Source: Klebsormidium nitens (lineage: Eukaryota; Streptophyta; Klebsormidiophyceae; Klebsormidiales; Klebsormidiaceae). From it: a DNA stretch of 64,000 nucleotides. Numbering within the stretch: the first letter of the stretch is position 1; the number at the start of each line of letters is the position of its first letter. Where the stretch lies: NCBI GenBank assembly GCA_000708835.1, contig DF236979.1:272208-336207 (forward strand). The letters are read 5' to 3'. Positions 24,501 through 36,958 of this stretch are shown piece by piece. The notes under the pieces were generated by a model. The model saw nothing but the letters and a program-made list of their open reading frames with translations. It had not been told where the DNA came from and searched no databases. The translations under genes were made by a program, and so were the position numbers.

Positions 24501-27500
24501 GAACCGTTGTTCGTTTTGGAGTCATGAAATTACACACGACGCAAGTTCGTTAGGATAGCTTTCATCTCATGGCACTGCAACGCCCGGGGTTTAAAAAGGC
24601 ACTAATCCTATGTTGCTGCGAATTTCCATTTTACTGATTGATCTTGAACGTAATCGGCTACGACCTAACGGGCGGGTGGATTCCGAGTCCCCTAAGACTC
24701 GGATCCAAGAAAGAAGGAAGACCGGAACTTCAATCGAGGCAGATAAGGTCTCCGTGAGAGGAGAACAAAATATCCTGCGTGGTCAGAAGGTTACCCGGTC
24801 TTGGGCTGGAAAAGCCTTGAAAACTTACGCAACGGAGAGCCCGGAGACGAGGAGGTAAGGGTTCGGAAGCATGCCGCACATGAGGTAGAGCGCATCGAAA
24901 GCCCAGTACTCCAAACTGCGAAGTTTGAGGAACACAGCGGGTGAGCTCGACGAGCTCTTCGTAAGCGGATCGACGGGCCAGATTGTGTCCCCCAGGAGAA
25001 GCCGATCGACTGAGATCATCTTGCGCTTGCCTCTCTTCTGAGCTGGCAACGACACCTATTCAGGTGGCTTGATCCCGCTCTCTCAGACAAGCCAAGCGAG
25101 CTGTATACAAACCCAATATAAAAGGACGTTTCCTGTCACACATAGGATAAGGTTTATATATAAGGGCTCAGAAAGTCTCTAGTCATCAAGACGTGGAGCC
25201 CGACTTTTGGCTTTAGATTTGTGCCAAGCCAAGCACGATAGGTTGTGTTACAAATTCAAGCAGCAGATATTCTCCCTCGAGTTGAACCCTGTTGACATGC
25301 GCTCTTCCGTGCAGTCTGCTCATGGAAAGCGACTGATCTTCCAACTTTGACGGTGCCGCAGAAATGTGGTCATCACACAGATCAGCCATTCTCACCACAG
25401 CATGACCGTCGATGGCACCCCAAGCCGTATCTGGGCCGTCCATCCGCTGGTGGCCTTCGCCCACGAAAACCGCGGCCGCGCCTTCGCGTAACGGGGAGAG
25501 GTGAACACGTGTCCCGCCAGGCACAGGAAGATCATGCTGTACGCCAGGCTGGTGGCGATCGCCGCGCCGTCGAGACCCCACCCAAGGTAATGGACGAAGA
25601 ACCTGCAAGGGGGAATTGCAGTGAATGGGTGAGGTCTTCTCTGATAAGTGCACTGAGCTCATCACGTGAGGCGTCGAGAGCGAGCTTGGGCTCGCAAGGT
25701 GAGGTAGGAGCTCTGTAGGAGGGACAAAAAGGGAAACCGGCTGGCGACGGGAGGCGTCGAAGTGAGGTGCGCGTTGGGACTTCGATCAGCGTCTTTAAAA
25801 ATCAAAAGAACGACTCTGCATGATCAGATTCCGCATGTAACTCATGGTGTCAACACAAGCGGAGGCGAAGAGGTTGCGTCTTTGAACCGTGCCGGCTTCA
25901 ACCCCAACGGGCAGACTCTCCGTTCCCCACATTGCGCTCATGAAGACCTCTTTCTGAACAAGGAAGTGCTGTCTTCTTGGAAGAGACCTGAGAGTCGGGT
26001 GGACCTTTAGACACCCAGACGTACAGACGTACCAGTTGTTGGGCACGTGGAAGAGGAGGGCGACCACGGAGCAGGCGGCCAAGGGCGCCGTGACGCCCTG
26101 CGACTGCAGGAACTTGAGCAGCGGCTGCGTCCACGCGTTGGCAAACAGGCTGGGGATCAATAAATGCATGTAGCGTGCCGCAACCTGCATAATTCAGAGA
26201 ATTGTCAAATCTCGAAACAGTTCAGGAATGGTAAGCTTCAGGAATAGTAAGAACACCAGCCTGGGACGGGTAGGGTTAGTTTGGGGGGTTAGGGTGGGTA
26301 CGGGTGCGGCGAAGGTAATTTTACTAGATAAGGTTACTAGTGTTTGGTTTGAGCTTACTATTCCTTGAGCTTTCTAGTCCTGAAGTGTCGCGACATAAAA
26401 ATCAAGCTCAAGTTTCGATGAGATTGAAGCTGACGCTAAAGACCTACACCCAACATTCACTCGCTCCACACCCATGCCCACCATAAAGCCCTTCAGGCCT
26501 TAACCACACCCGTCCAGATCATCGCTTGAGCTGAGTAAATCACCTATTTAGAGATCAAGCGCGAGATGACGGTTGAAGAAAGGAGAAACGAACCTCAGGA
26601 ACAATAAGCTTTGAGTAGCACCAATAACCCTTACTCAGAAATTCACCTCCTCCGGACCCGTACCACACTAGCTAACCCCAAAATTGATTCCACCCGGTCC
26701 AAGGTGGTCATCCTGTTATTCCTGCCATAGTAGTAGTATTCTTCAATCCCGACACTTACCTGCGCGAGCGTTTTTTCTTGGCCCAGGAAAATAAGCGCGC
26801 GCTCGGCTTGCAGCCAGCACAGGCTGACGACAGCAGCGATCAGCGTGAGGAGGAGGAGGCAGCGGTACGTGGCGTGCCCCAGTTCTGACAGCTGTCCCGC
26901 GCCGAACGCGCGCCCGCCGAGGGTTTCGAGCCCGAGAGCCATGCCGTACTGCGCAGGGGGGAAGGAAGAACGGTTAAGGAATGACGTTGAGGGTTCAGGA
27001 ATTGGGCCTTTGAGGCATGCGGCCAAAAAGTTGCAACGAGGGTTTGGGTTCTGAGGATCCGGACTGCCTTTCCCCCACTTTCAAGCTTTTCGTCCATACT
27101 TCGAGCTCACATGACTCTTGATTGTTAGTATCCGTACATCCCTTTTACAAGCAGTGTTTGCCTAAGACGCATTATTAAGTCATTAGTTGAAAACTTACTG
27201 CAACTACCGAATACTTACTGACATCTTAGGACATTGGTCGGAAACTGAGAAGGAAGCAGGAAGCGCACCTTCCAGAAAGTTTGATAAAGAGCATGATCTC
27301 AGTTCCTAACAACACAATTAACCATCGCTCTCTCGAAGAAGCGTATGCACAGATCAAGAAAATTGTTGAAAGCATGAAGAAAGTACAATGCGCAGGTGCC
27401 CCATCTCCCTCACCAACAAATAGTGCCCGGTTGCACTCGCCAGCGACGTTGCCAGCTGGCAGCTCGCAAGCGCCAGCGCCCCGACGTGGCCCACAAACGC

Positions 27501-27767
27501 CGCTGATGTCAGCACCAATAGCATCTGCACCACATTCATGCCCACAATCGGCGCCGCCACCCTGATCTGCTCCCTGGCCTCCTCCATAAGCGCCCCCCTA
27601 CCACCATAAGCGGGCGTACGGGGGCCCAGCTCATTCTTTGCCTGCCAAGGGCCCACCAAAACCTCCAAACCCTTGGCGTTTAAATGCAGCTGGTTGGCAG
27701 CCACATTGTCCTCCTCAGAGGAGCGGCGCCGGTCTGCGAGCAGCTTCTGGGTCTCTATGTCGTCCAT
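21524..27767 (-). CDS. MATE efflux transporter (plant DETOXIFICATION type)
   Basis: Ten exons on the minus strand, in order: 27767-27414, 26948-26760, 26184-26033, 25602-25396, 24915-24829, 24286-24230, 23959-23715, 23238-23120, 22562-22476 and 21646-21524; 539 aa, phases all matching. The N-terminal 75 residues are cytosolic. Twelve membrane helices are expected. Family landmarks in order: TSAAFVGHVGALALA, GLETLGGRAFGAGQL, a HVPNNW segment, LGWGLDGAAIATSLAYS, VPSTVMLCLEYW, CGMLPNPYL, GAATRSTRVAAELGAR, GILRGCGRQSLGAGV and YYLVGLPSSALLAF. Plant MATE proteins export metabolites, xenobiotics or organic acids by H+ or Na+ antiport at the plasma membrane or vacuole; the substrate cannot be read from the sequence. 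The last exon encodes a short Pro-rich tail. The donor of exon 8 is triplicated in the following intron. Confidence 0.88.
23041..23135 (-). repeat. 34-bp triplicated donor of MATE exon 8
   Basis: Read on the minus strand, the end of exon 8 (GGTTTGGGGTCTGG|GTAAGC, boundary 23120) is followed by two more copies of the junction with boundaries near 23086 (GTGTGG|GTAAGC) and 23052 (GGTCTGG|GTAAGA). Each is 34 bp apart and each keeps an intact donor. Because 34 is not a multiple of three, only the first donor keeps the reading frame into exon 9. Confidence 0.85.
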
Positions 27768-29350
27768 GTTGCTTATTGGATTGGTGAATTATACTAAATA
27801 CGGTTTGGAAAGCCGCATGAGTGGATGGCAAAAGGGGGGCCCATGTAGTGCGCAAAGCAGAGCTACAGTGGGTGGCTTCCTCAGCTACCAAGAACACGCA
27901 GCTGCATGATTGGGCCAGTCTTTACGTTGATGTTCTTGATAGATACTGTTTTGCGCATCGGCTGGAGCTCCTTTCGGCAGATCTGAGGTCAACGCTTTGG
28001 TGCCTTTGCTCGCGCATGCTTCATGACTAGGCCTCATCTCCATATGCTCAGCCGTCTGTTGTGTGCTCCACCAGCATGCACGGAGAAATTTCCTGCCTAC
28101 AAATACGTTGATCTATTTTCCTGCTCTGCGCGTCGTCTTCCAGCAACGCTGATAACCAGTGCATGGCGCCTCTACTCTGACATTGGCGCCTTTCTCACAC
28201 CGACTCTACTTCGCAAGACTGTTTCTACTCCAGCTTCGGAGTCACTGGCATGAAGACCGAATGTCTTGGAAAGGCGAAACTCGATCTGGTATTTTCTCGC
28301 GGGCCAACTCGGCAGTGACGTCAGTGCTTCAAGCATCAAGCGAGACTTGAAGCGAGAATCACATGCTGGGTCGTCTCGATCCAAAGCGTAACGCAACTTT
28401 ACTGAGCGCGCCAAGCCCGAGCTCAAGAGCGAAGCCGCGGAGCTGCCTGAGCTGACGAGCCTCGTGCCACTAACTTGAATGCGGTTTCCGTCGCACTTAC
28501 CAAGCCCAGCCTCGGACAGTTCGACACCCCCGCATGAGATTATTGAAGGTTGGTATGCAATGCCGCGTCGAGACTTTCGAGACTTTCGCACTGTGTGCTC
28601 CCTCAATGTAAATCGGATGATGTTAGAGAGCTCAATTTAAGGCTCTCTATGCTTCGTGTGTTGTATAGAAGCGTTTTAGTAAGAACTTAGGCTGTGTCTT
28701 GGAAATAACCTGGAGGGTTGAGTACTAGATATTCCAAGATTTGCATGTATTCGCGCCAGAAAAGCATCACTGATAATAGATTTACCGTTGATTCTTCCAA
28801 GGTACCTCGCAACATATCATCTTGATTGTTATCATGTTGACGGAAAACTCGTGCTGACACCGACTCAGCAGCAGATCGGTCAACCGAGAAATGCTTGATG
28901 GTGTTTGAAACCTCAGTGCAGTCATTCATAGAAATATCGCGGACCACTGTAGGAGCTAAGAGGCGTGTGTTGCCTCAACAGTAATGTGAGCAGCAACCTT
29001 CCGCGAATAACCAACGGCCTGCTAACCCGTCCATCCTCCCCTCACACACAGAAACTTTACAATCGATGGTCGACAGTTGGGTACCAATATCGATCCAACG
29101 GCAGGGAACTTTCAAAGCTCTGTGCATGACCCCGCCCGGCGGGCCCGCGCACCGCGGGGGGGCCGCCGCGAGCCGCGCAGCAAAACGAGCAGACTCGGAA
29201 CCGTCCTAGCTGCATGGGGGCCGTCTCTTAAAGTTATATCCACAAATGGCGACCTGCAATGGTTGGAAGCTCTGCCGCAACCAGCTGAAATTTGTAGAAC
29301 CTATCTTATTCATTTAGAAGACTTCAGCATTGCAAAGAGAAGGATTCGCC
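27768..29350. other. Divergent intergenic region, MATE and FAD synthase promoters
   Basis: The two genes point away from each other, so this stretch should hold both promoters and 5' UTRs. A TGACGTCA palindrome lies at 28316-28323 and a GC-rich patch at about 29125-29180. A minus-strand open stretch at 28172-28606 has no recognisable domain and was not called. Confidence 0.4.
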
Positions 29351-32300
29351 ATGGAGATCTTTGCAGCCATAGAATCATGTGGGAACCCCGGCCTGCAAGC
29401 CCGGTTCAAGAAAGCAATGAGCCACATTGAGCGCACGATCGAGTTGTATGGCTGCGACGCGCTGGCATTCAGCTTCAACGGTGGAAAAGATTCAACTGTA
29501 AGTAATGAAAACCAATGAATGTGCTTGGAAGAGACAAGAGCAAGTTGCTTTGGGGGGGTATTAGGGAATTAATTGAAACTGCAGATCTGTTGAATGGATC
29601 TGTTGAGAAGTGTAGATTTCGGAATAAGCTCTTCCTGGTCAGCAAATGAAACCATTTGTCAAAGGAGGGCTTTTCGGAAGTCCGCGATAAATATCTGTAG
29701 CTGTTTGCATAAGTCACACTGAAAGCTGGTTGTCCTGGACAAGAATCTTCGGCCCTTATCAATGACCAGCGTACATACAGATAAGAAGGGTTTTGGATTG
29801 CTGAGCATGGCAGCCTGGCTTCTGCGTTAGAATGCAGCCTGTCTACCTTCAACACTTTGGCAGACAGTCGTCAATGCTGATCTGCAGCATTGAGTTGCTC
29901 AGAAATACTGGTATTCTACTGCTGAACATTTCGGTTCAACCTAACCGCTTGGAGAGACTCCTCTCAAGGGTTTCCAAAAGAAGTACCACTCCTACCACTG
30001 TTCACTTGGAATTCAGCGACCCACGCCTATTGGAGCTTGCATTTACCTTGAAAGCCTACCATTTGTCGACACTTTGATGGAGGGTTTGCGCCACTGCCCT
30101 TTTTCTGACCGCATCTACCAGCCAATCGAGGATATTGTCTTGGTGCCATCGACTTCGCCTTTTTTGAAGAAAACATTCTGACGCCGTTGTCTCTTTGTAA
30201 GATTGTCGGTATGTTTGTTGCGTATTTTCATCATGGTCGACGTGGATATTTTGAAGATGGGGATTGGAGGAATACTTGATGATTTGGGGTACATAAGAGC
30301 ACCACCAAGCATCCAGGTCTCATGAATTGACGCCTCCATCTTATACTGCCAATCATCGTCATGCCTCTTCTGGAGTATGACTTCTCAAGCATTCTCACTG
30401 AGCCAAGAATACATTTCGGGGGGCTAAAACAACCCTTGAGGACAATCACTGTAGTGGCTTCTGTCAAATCAAAGATCCAATTGCTTTTGGACTCAAGGCG
30501 CTGTCATTCTTCAACTCATATCACAATCACGTAAATTGCCTCGTAAGGATTGAACAATATTCCCCTTGCCTGACAAACTCTATTCTCCGCTGCTTTGCGA
30601 CAGGTCCTCTTGCATCTCCTCAGAGCAGGCTACGCGGCGGCAGACAGCTCAAGCCACACTCTGTTGAAAGGCCAGGCGAGCAATGGTCCAGCGGTCACCC
30701 AAGAGCACCCCATACGGACGATCTATTTTGAGAATCCGGAAACATTTCCAGAAATCCATTCGTTCACTGTGGACTGCGCACAACGGTGAGGAGCAGCTCT
30801 TTAAGATGATAGTGACCTCTGTCAGTCGGCCTGCTCTGTTCTTAGACATTCCCGCCTTATAGTGAGGGGCTTTCCAGACCTGTTCGGTGCTGGGGTGATT
30901 ACCCTTGTCTGTAGGATCTGTACCAGATTCTCAAGGACCAGGCCCTGTTTCTGATTGGAGTTGCCCCTCCGGAAAGGTAGAGGGTCTCTCCGTCTGGTTT
31001 CGAAAAACTTATCTGCATCTATCTATTCAGCCTGAAGCAGGTTTTCATTCTCCTCAAGGAATCATGGGACGAGTGAAACAACTCTGCCAAGCGTCGCTGG
31101 CAAAGCTCACTCAATTCGACCTCACGCTCTTTGACGCCTCCCTTCAAAAATATTTAATGTATCAAATCAATCAACTTTTCTTCTTCGTCCCCGCATCAAG
31201 CAGCCCCTTGGTAACTGCAGGTATCACCTAGCGCTCGAAACGATCCGGCTAGACTTCCTTAGCGGTTTGAAGAAAGTCCTTGCAGAGCGGCCAATCAAGG
31301 CGATCTTCCTGGGAACTAGAGCGGGGGACCCAAACGCGCGCGGCCAGGAGGTGTTTGCTCCGAGCAGCAAGGGCTGGCCCGCCTTCATGAGGGTCAACCC
31401 GATCCTAGATTGGTCGTACCAGTGAGTGCTGATCTGGAAGTAAATCGGAACTCGTATGTGTGGTGGAATCCTCCACCTTGCCTTCTGAAGTTTGGAAGAA
31501 AAGGTGCTCATGGGGTTGGGTTTGATGGATGATTCTATCTAGACAAGTCTAATGTTGAAATGTTGTTAACAACGTGTTTGGATACGCTGAAGCTCTGTGT
31601 GCTTAGTCGATCTGTCGAATCCTAGAAGTTTCTGAAGATAAAAGTCTGCTCAACGGACGAAAACAAGGAGGGGGATTTTAACATGTGCCATCAAGGGTTC
31701 GTGACCTCACATAGAGCTGCTTCATGATCAATGCTTTCTCCCCAGATTCAGAATTGGAGTGAATTTATCTTGATTGTGTTCATCTGCTTGTAAAACGGCA
31801 GATGTCAAATCTTTGAACGGGTCTTGATGTGATCTCAATGATTTTTATTTTCGCATTGCAAAAGACCAATCGTCGTTCCTTCCGATTGAAGACCCTCAGC
31901 CTGCACGACATCAGCAACTAGATGCCACGACGTCACTCCGAACTGGGTGCTGACGTGGCTCTTGCTTGAACCGTGCAGTGACGTGTGGGACTTCCTGCTC
32001 GCCTGCCAAGTCTCCTACTGCAGCCTCTACGACGTCGGCTACACATCGATCGGAAACATCCACGACACGATTCCAAACCCCGCGCTCCGGATCGAAGAAG
32101 ACGAGACAACCCCGGAAGCGAGCGGAACGGGGCAGCCGAACGGAAACGGTCTTACAGAGAGCGTCGGAACGGACGGGTACCGTTACCGCCCTGCCAACGA
32201 ACTGCGGGACGGGAGGTTAGAACGCTCAGGCAGGTTCAAGAAGAAGGTGACGTCAGCGGAGGGGAAGGCTGGGGGTGCTGACGTCAGCGCGTCGGAACGG

Positions 32301-35300
32301 CGAGGGGAGGTGTCGACGAGCGGGCAGGAGAAGGGGGCAATCATGGTGGCCTCGGTTATCGTTGTGGGAGACGAGTTGTTGTGAGTAGACTGCGCTGAGC
32401 ATGCTTTGAGTTGCTTGCTTGCGGCTTTTGTTTATCGCCGACTCTCGCTCCTTTGAACACGATGTAAAATCGGTCCCATGCAAGTGGCAATCAAAAACAC
32501 GATGTGATCAGTCCGGTGCAAATGGCAATCAAAGTCTGTTCTTCCTTTAGTTTACCCCTGATGTCGTCGATTTGTCAATGTACAAGTGACCGTTGCTCTC
32601 GTTCGTTGCATCTGAGGAAACAAGCTTTCTTCGTCGAGGACGTCTCGCAGAGCTGCAGAAGTGCTGTTTTACGTCCTTGACGATCTTCAATCTGCGACCT
32701 CGAACGGCCCAAAATAGCGTCCAAACCAGTCTCTTGCACCCTTCTCCCCTAGCAAAACAGCGTTCAAAGATCCAGTGCGTTCCCCTGCATCTAGCACCCA
32801 TCGGCAGCCCATCTGACATCAGCTGTCCCGCCTCCCAAAGGGGTGACGTCGGCCCATCCATCACTGCTCCTTACTGACGGGCCGTAAGCTTTGTGAGCGG
32901 CTGCAGATTAATCACCTCGATTGTTGACTCGGGGGGGAAGTGACCTCAGGGGGTCCCTCACGTCATGGCTCTTCCTTCTGCAGGCGGGGTGACGTCAGCG
33001 ACTTCCGGGCACCCCTCCTGAGCAAGCGGCTGCGGGCCGCGGGGTGGCTGCTGCGGCGCGTCGTGGTCGTGCCGGACGATATTGACGCCGTCTTTGCCGA
33101 GGTGCAGCAGCACGCGCGGGACAGCGATCTCGTAAGTTCGTGGTTCTAGGGTCCAGCAACATCTGGATTTTAGGGTCTCAGTCCTATTCCTTCATTCTCA
33201 AGAGTGCCGTCGCAGAAATGCAGCAACATGCGCTGGCCAGCAACCTCGTGAGTTCGCGCTTCTCCATCGTCTGCTTCAGCCGTTCCTCTCTTGTCTCTTT
33301 TAGGGCATCTCCTTTGGGAATGTCCTCGGCGTGCCTTCCCCTTCTGCTGTTGGATCTTCCGCAAAGTCACGAGCCGCATTGCATGAAAGAAAGAGGCCCT
33401 TCCTCGAAATTGCTATTTTCGCGAACATTTGATTGTGCAGTCGGTGCAAAAATCTCGTGCCTCTTGGTCGAGTCCGCTTTTCGTTTGTGTTCATTCTCCG
33501 TTTTCCAGATCGTTTACAAGCTCTGTCGGCTATGGTCAGTATTGTGGCAGACCGACAGTAGACCAGAAGCAGCGTCCAATTCTAACGGAGACAAGCTATC
33601 TCGTACGTACTCGGTATACCTCCAATAAGCAAAACTCGTAGAAGCGACAACCGGTCGATTGCTGTTGCGACCTTCCATCTTCGAATCCTTGGGTGAAGTC
33701 AAGAGTACGGCACTTGGTTCAACACAGGTGGGGTTGTGTTGGAATTGCAGCATATCATTCCGCTTCAGTGACGGATTAGAGAAGAAGCATGGCGAGCAAG
33801 TCGGAAAAAAAGCATCTTCCTGCAGGTCCTGGTTAGCGGGGGAGTCGGCCCCGCCCTGTGTGACGTCACCCTTGACGGCGTGGCCAAGGCGTTTGACGTC
33901 AGGCTTACGTCCGATGCGGAGTTGCTGGCGGAGTTGCAACGGATTCACGGGACGGACAATACGCCTACCTTCCTGAAGGTACTCCCCAGCATTTCCGCCC
34001 ATTGTCAGCAAGATTCTACCTATTTTCCGCGCATTGTCAGCGTATGAGTACCCAGTGTGAGCGTATTCTTCTTAGTTTCAGCGTATTTCTGTCCAGCGTC
34101 AGCGTATCTCTTCTTAGTGTCAGCGTATGAGCACCCAGTGTGAGCGCATCTCTTCTCAGTGTCTATTCAGTGTCAGCGTATCTCTTCTTAGTATAAGCGT
34201 ATGTCTACCCAGTGTCACCGGATGCCTTCTTAGATGTCTACCCAGTATCGGCGTATCCAACCACAGCCATCTCACTGCATAAAGGTCTTCTCGAACAGGA
34301 GCGCACTCACTTGCGTCGGCAGTATGTGGTTGTAATCACTTACGCAGAGTGGCTTAGGGAGGCCGTCGCAACCAGGGGCTTAGAGGTCTGTTAGACCGCT
34401 TCTTACAGTGCCGCTTTCTTGAGAACATTCTCGCTTTGCGGCTTGCCAAGGAGTCTGTTGAAGCGTTCGGCGTGCAGAGCAATCCCAACAAGGTCCTTGC
34501 ACTGACGAAACTTGTCACCAGTGCAGGAAAACGGAAAATACCTCAGATGCTTGCCTCAAGCGCTTTGCAAAAGCTAAACGGGTACGTGTCCTCTCGCAGT
34601 TGGCCGAAGTTCCGGAAGGCATAACCGAGCTGTTGCCGACTTCGGGGGATGCTTTTCCTCTCGTGAGCCCTTGACTCCGTTTTCCTTCTTCGTCATCTTA
34701 GACTGCAGATGCCGTCTCCTCACCCTCTACTCATATTAGCCTCTGCAAATGCATCGCCTTGAGATAGCGCAAGACAGCTGCCTTGCAGAACGGTGGAATC
34801 AAACTCTGTAGTATCAAAATACTGTTTGCCGTCGCCAGCCAAAGCTTGGAAAAGGCGGGCAAGCATTGACCACTGTGTAACTTTGCATGGACTGCCGTTT
34901 TTGGTATATCAGGTCACAGATTGTAAATAAGCTGTGCGGAGCTCATCTGCTTGTGCCACACTCGATGGCACACTGATGCCCTATATCTCCCGTTTCCTCC
35001 CAGCTGAAAGTGAAGAACGTCGTCGTTGTCTCGGGCCGGTCGCCGGTTCTCGAAGCACAGCTGGCGGCGCTCGAGGAGCTGAGCCGCGGCCGGCGGGACT
35101 TGCTCAAACCCCTTAAACCCTTCGTGACGCGGACCGCGGAAATAGAGGCGACCGACCGGGAGGCTGCGGCGGCGATGCTGCGGACGATGCGGGACTTCCC
35201 GGGCCTGCAGATTGGTGAGGGGAATTAGACCGAGGCGAGTTGGATAGTGTTGTAGAATTGTTCGAAAGCTGTAGCTACAAGAGTTGTACATTGCATTCGT

Positions 35301-36128
35301 GACTTGCGCGGTGAGAGCACAAATCTAATTGGGAGATCTGACAAACAGTTCAGTGCCTTTCCTAGTACGGCGAGATACTGCGTGATGCTCCTGTCGATTG
35401 AGAAGCGCTGATTGTGGGCAATCAAATAGGATCCTTTTCAGCAACTATCTTTACTTTGCCCATTTCTGAAAGTTGCCGGTCATCCACGGGGCCTTGCCAG
35501 CGCTATCTTGGTCTTTGTTGAGTGTCTTCGACAGAATTGCTGGCCAAAGCGCATAAGAGCCTTAGTCTAGTGCCGGGCACGAATTGGATAACCGACGGCA
35601 CTTTGCCCCTGAAAGCCTCATGACATGGTTTGTGTATTTGTTTGCAGGGTATTTCCACACGGACAGCCATCCAACTGACACGAAAGACCGCTTCACTTTG
35701 ACTATTGACGGCAAGGTACGTTCTGCCGCTCTCTCCGCTTGCTTGGTCACTTCGACTTAGGTTCGAGGCGACTGGCGTCTTTTTATGGGCTAGAAAGACG
35801 GGTTAAAAGACACATTGGTTTGTCGACGCCTGCATGTGTGGTGATTTTTTAGCAAAACGGCTGAGGATCATCAAGATACTTCTACTTTCCTTATCACTGC
35901 CAAGAAGCTCCTGTTTACTACTTGCCGTTCTTTGGGCAAGCAGAGCGCTTTCGAAACAGCCCTTGTTCCAGGTTTGTGTGTTTGTCGGATCAGGTGCAGC
36001 AACGCAGTGCTTTCCCCCTTGTGCAGAGTTCGGCAGAAGTGTCAGCCGCACTTCAGACCTTCTCAGATGCATTGGATGACGCACGGAGACAAGGGTCAAA
36101 ACCATCCGAAGGGGCAGTGCAAAGATAG
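29351..36128 (+). CDS. FAD synthase with C-terminal molybdopterin-binding-like domain
   Basis: Nine exons: 29351-29497, 30604-30785, 31221-31421, 31979-32380, 32984-33131, 33826-33978, 35004-35214, 35648-35715 and 35994-36128; 548 aa, all phases consistent. The N-terminal half is a PAPS-reductase-like (PP-loop) FMN adenylyltransferase: SFNGGKDST at residues 41-49, [49 protein letters not shown] and NPAL. It would convert FMN and ATP to FAD. The C-terminal half from about residue 296 resembles the MoaB/MogA-like domain of animal FLAD1 (VGDELLRGDVSDFRAPLLSKRL, VSGGVGPALCDVTLDGVAKAF). In animals the order is reversed; FADS first is the plant order. A linker of about 80 low-complexity residues joins the halves. 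The last exon acceptor is a choice between 35967 and 35993; the second gives a helical tail and a stop in frame. Confidence 0.85.
33097..33262 (+). repeat. Copy of FAD synthase exon 5 donor edge in intron 5
   Basis: The end of exon 5 (GAGGTGCAGCAGCACGCG then GATCTC|GTAAGTTCG, boundary 33131) recurs 116 bp downstream as GAAATGCAGCAACATGCG then AACCTC|GTGAGTTCG (boundary 33247). Both have good donors. The copy is clearly diverged (more than ten differences in about 50 nt), so it is older than the DUF604 copies. Confidence 0.75.
34010..34260 (+). repeat. Minisatellite in FAD synthase intron 6
   Basis: About 250 bp of imperfect repeats of a 20-22 nt unit resembling GTCAGCGTATCTCTTCTTA, alternating with GTCAGCGTATGAGTACCCA-type units, roughly a dozen in all. 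It starts 30 nt after the exon 6 donor. No coding content. Confidence 0.75.
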
Positions 36129-36958
36129 CAGCCGAGTCTTGGCACGAATTGTCACGCCCATTTGCGTGCCAATTATTTGCCAACAATGCAGATACCAATA
36201 CTGGTATTGAACTCACTGAAGTGGCAGTCTCTTAGTTGTTCTAGTGGCGTTCAACTACAAGAACACAGGCTGAAAGGTGCAGGTCCAGTTAATACACGTC
36301 GATCATCTCTGGGCTATCGCCAAGTGTCCGCAAGTTGAGAGGCGGCCTGAAATACCAATTTGAAAACAGGTTTGAGGGTTGATAACCACATGGGCACGCT
36401 TCAGTATAATATTGAATACACAAAGAGTGTCCGATTGACGAGTGGAAAAATCCTACCGTCTTCGACGATGACGTGAGCGTGGAATGTCGGTATTCTATGC
36501 GTTATGCAACATGCGCTGGCATCATGCACGCTGCACGAGTCGATATGCACTTCTTCGATGTTCAGCCATGTGCCGCAGGGCGTGCATGCTCGGGTCAGAT
36601 GCAGCTCCAGATATGCATATGGTCTGTAATCTCTAAGCTTGAGCTCTAGTCTAATTAGTTCTCAGGTTGACATGTGCAACATGCACTTGACTTCCTTGAG
36701 GTTTAACACTTAATGGGGAAACGTGATTGCATGAACTTGTACTAGTAGTCTGGCTGGGCATGCGGAGCGACAGGATGCACGGAACAACAAAGAGTTCTTC
36801 AAGTGCACCGTGTGGTCACTTGCTACGGTAATAGCAACGGCAGGGGTTCATACCCAGCCATAGAGCTCATTGCAAAAATGGTCAACACAACAAACACCTC
36901 CCTCGCTTCAATATCCGATACCAATAAGAGACTAGCTTTGCAACTATCGTACATGTAC
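36129..36958. other. Convergent intergenic region, FAD synthase and plastid protein genes
   Basis: Both neighbouring genes end here, so it contains two 3' UTRs. No exon, RNA gene or repeat of note was seen. Confidence 0.4.

Noticed and set aside
28172-28606. 144-codon minus-strand open frame between MATE and FAD synthase genes
   Set aside because: No recognisable motif; lies in the expected promoter region and has no supporting exon structure.
35967-36079. Alternative last exon of the FAD synthase gene starting at 35973
   Set aside because: It is open but Cys-rich and unlike the family end; the acceptor at 35993 gives a helical tail similar in character to FAD synthase C-termini.
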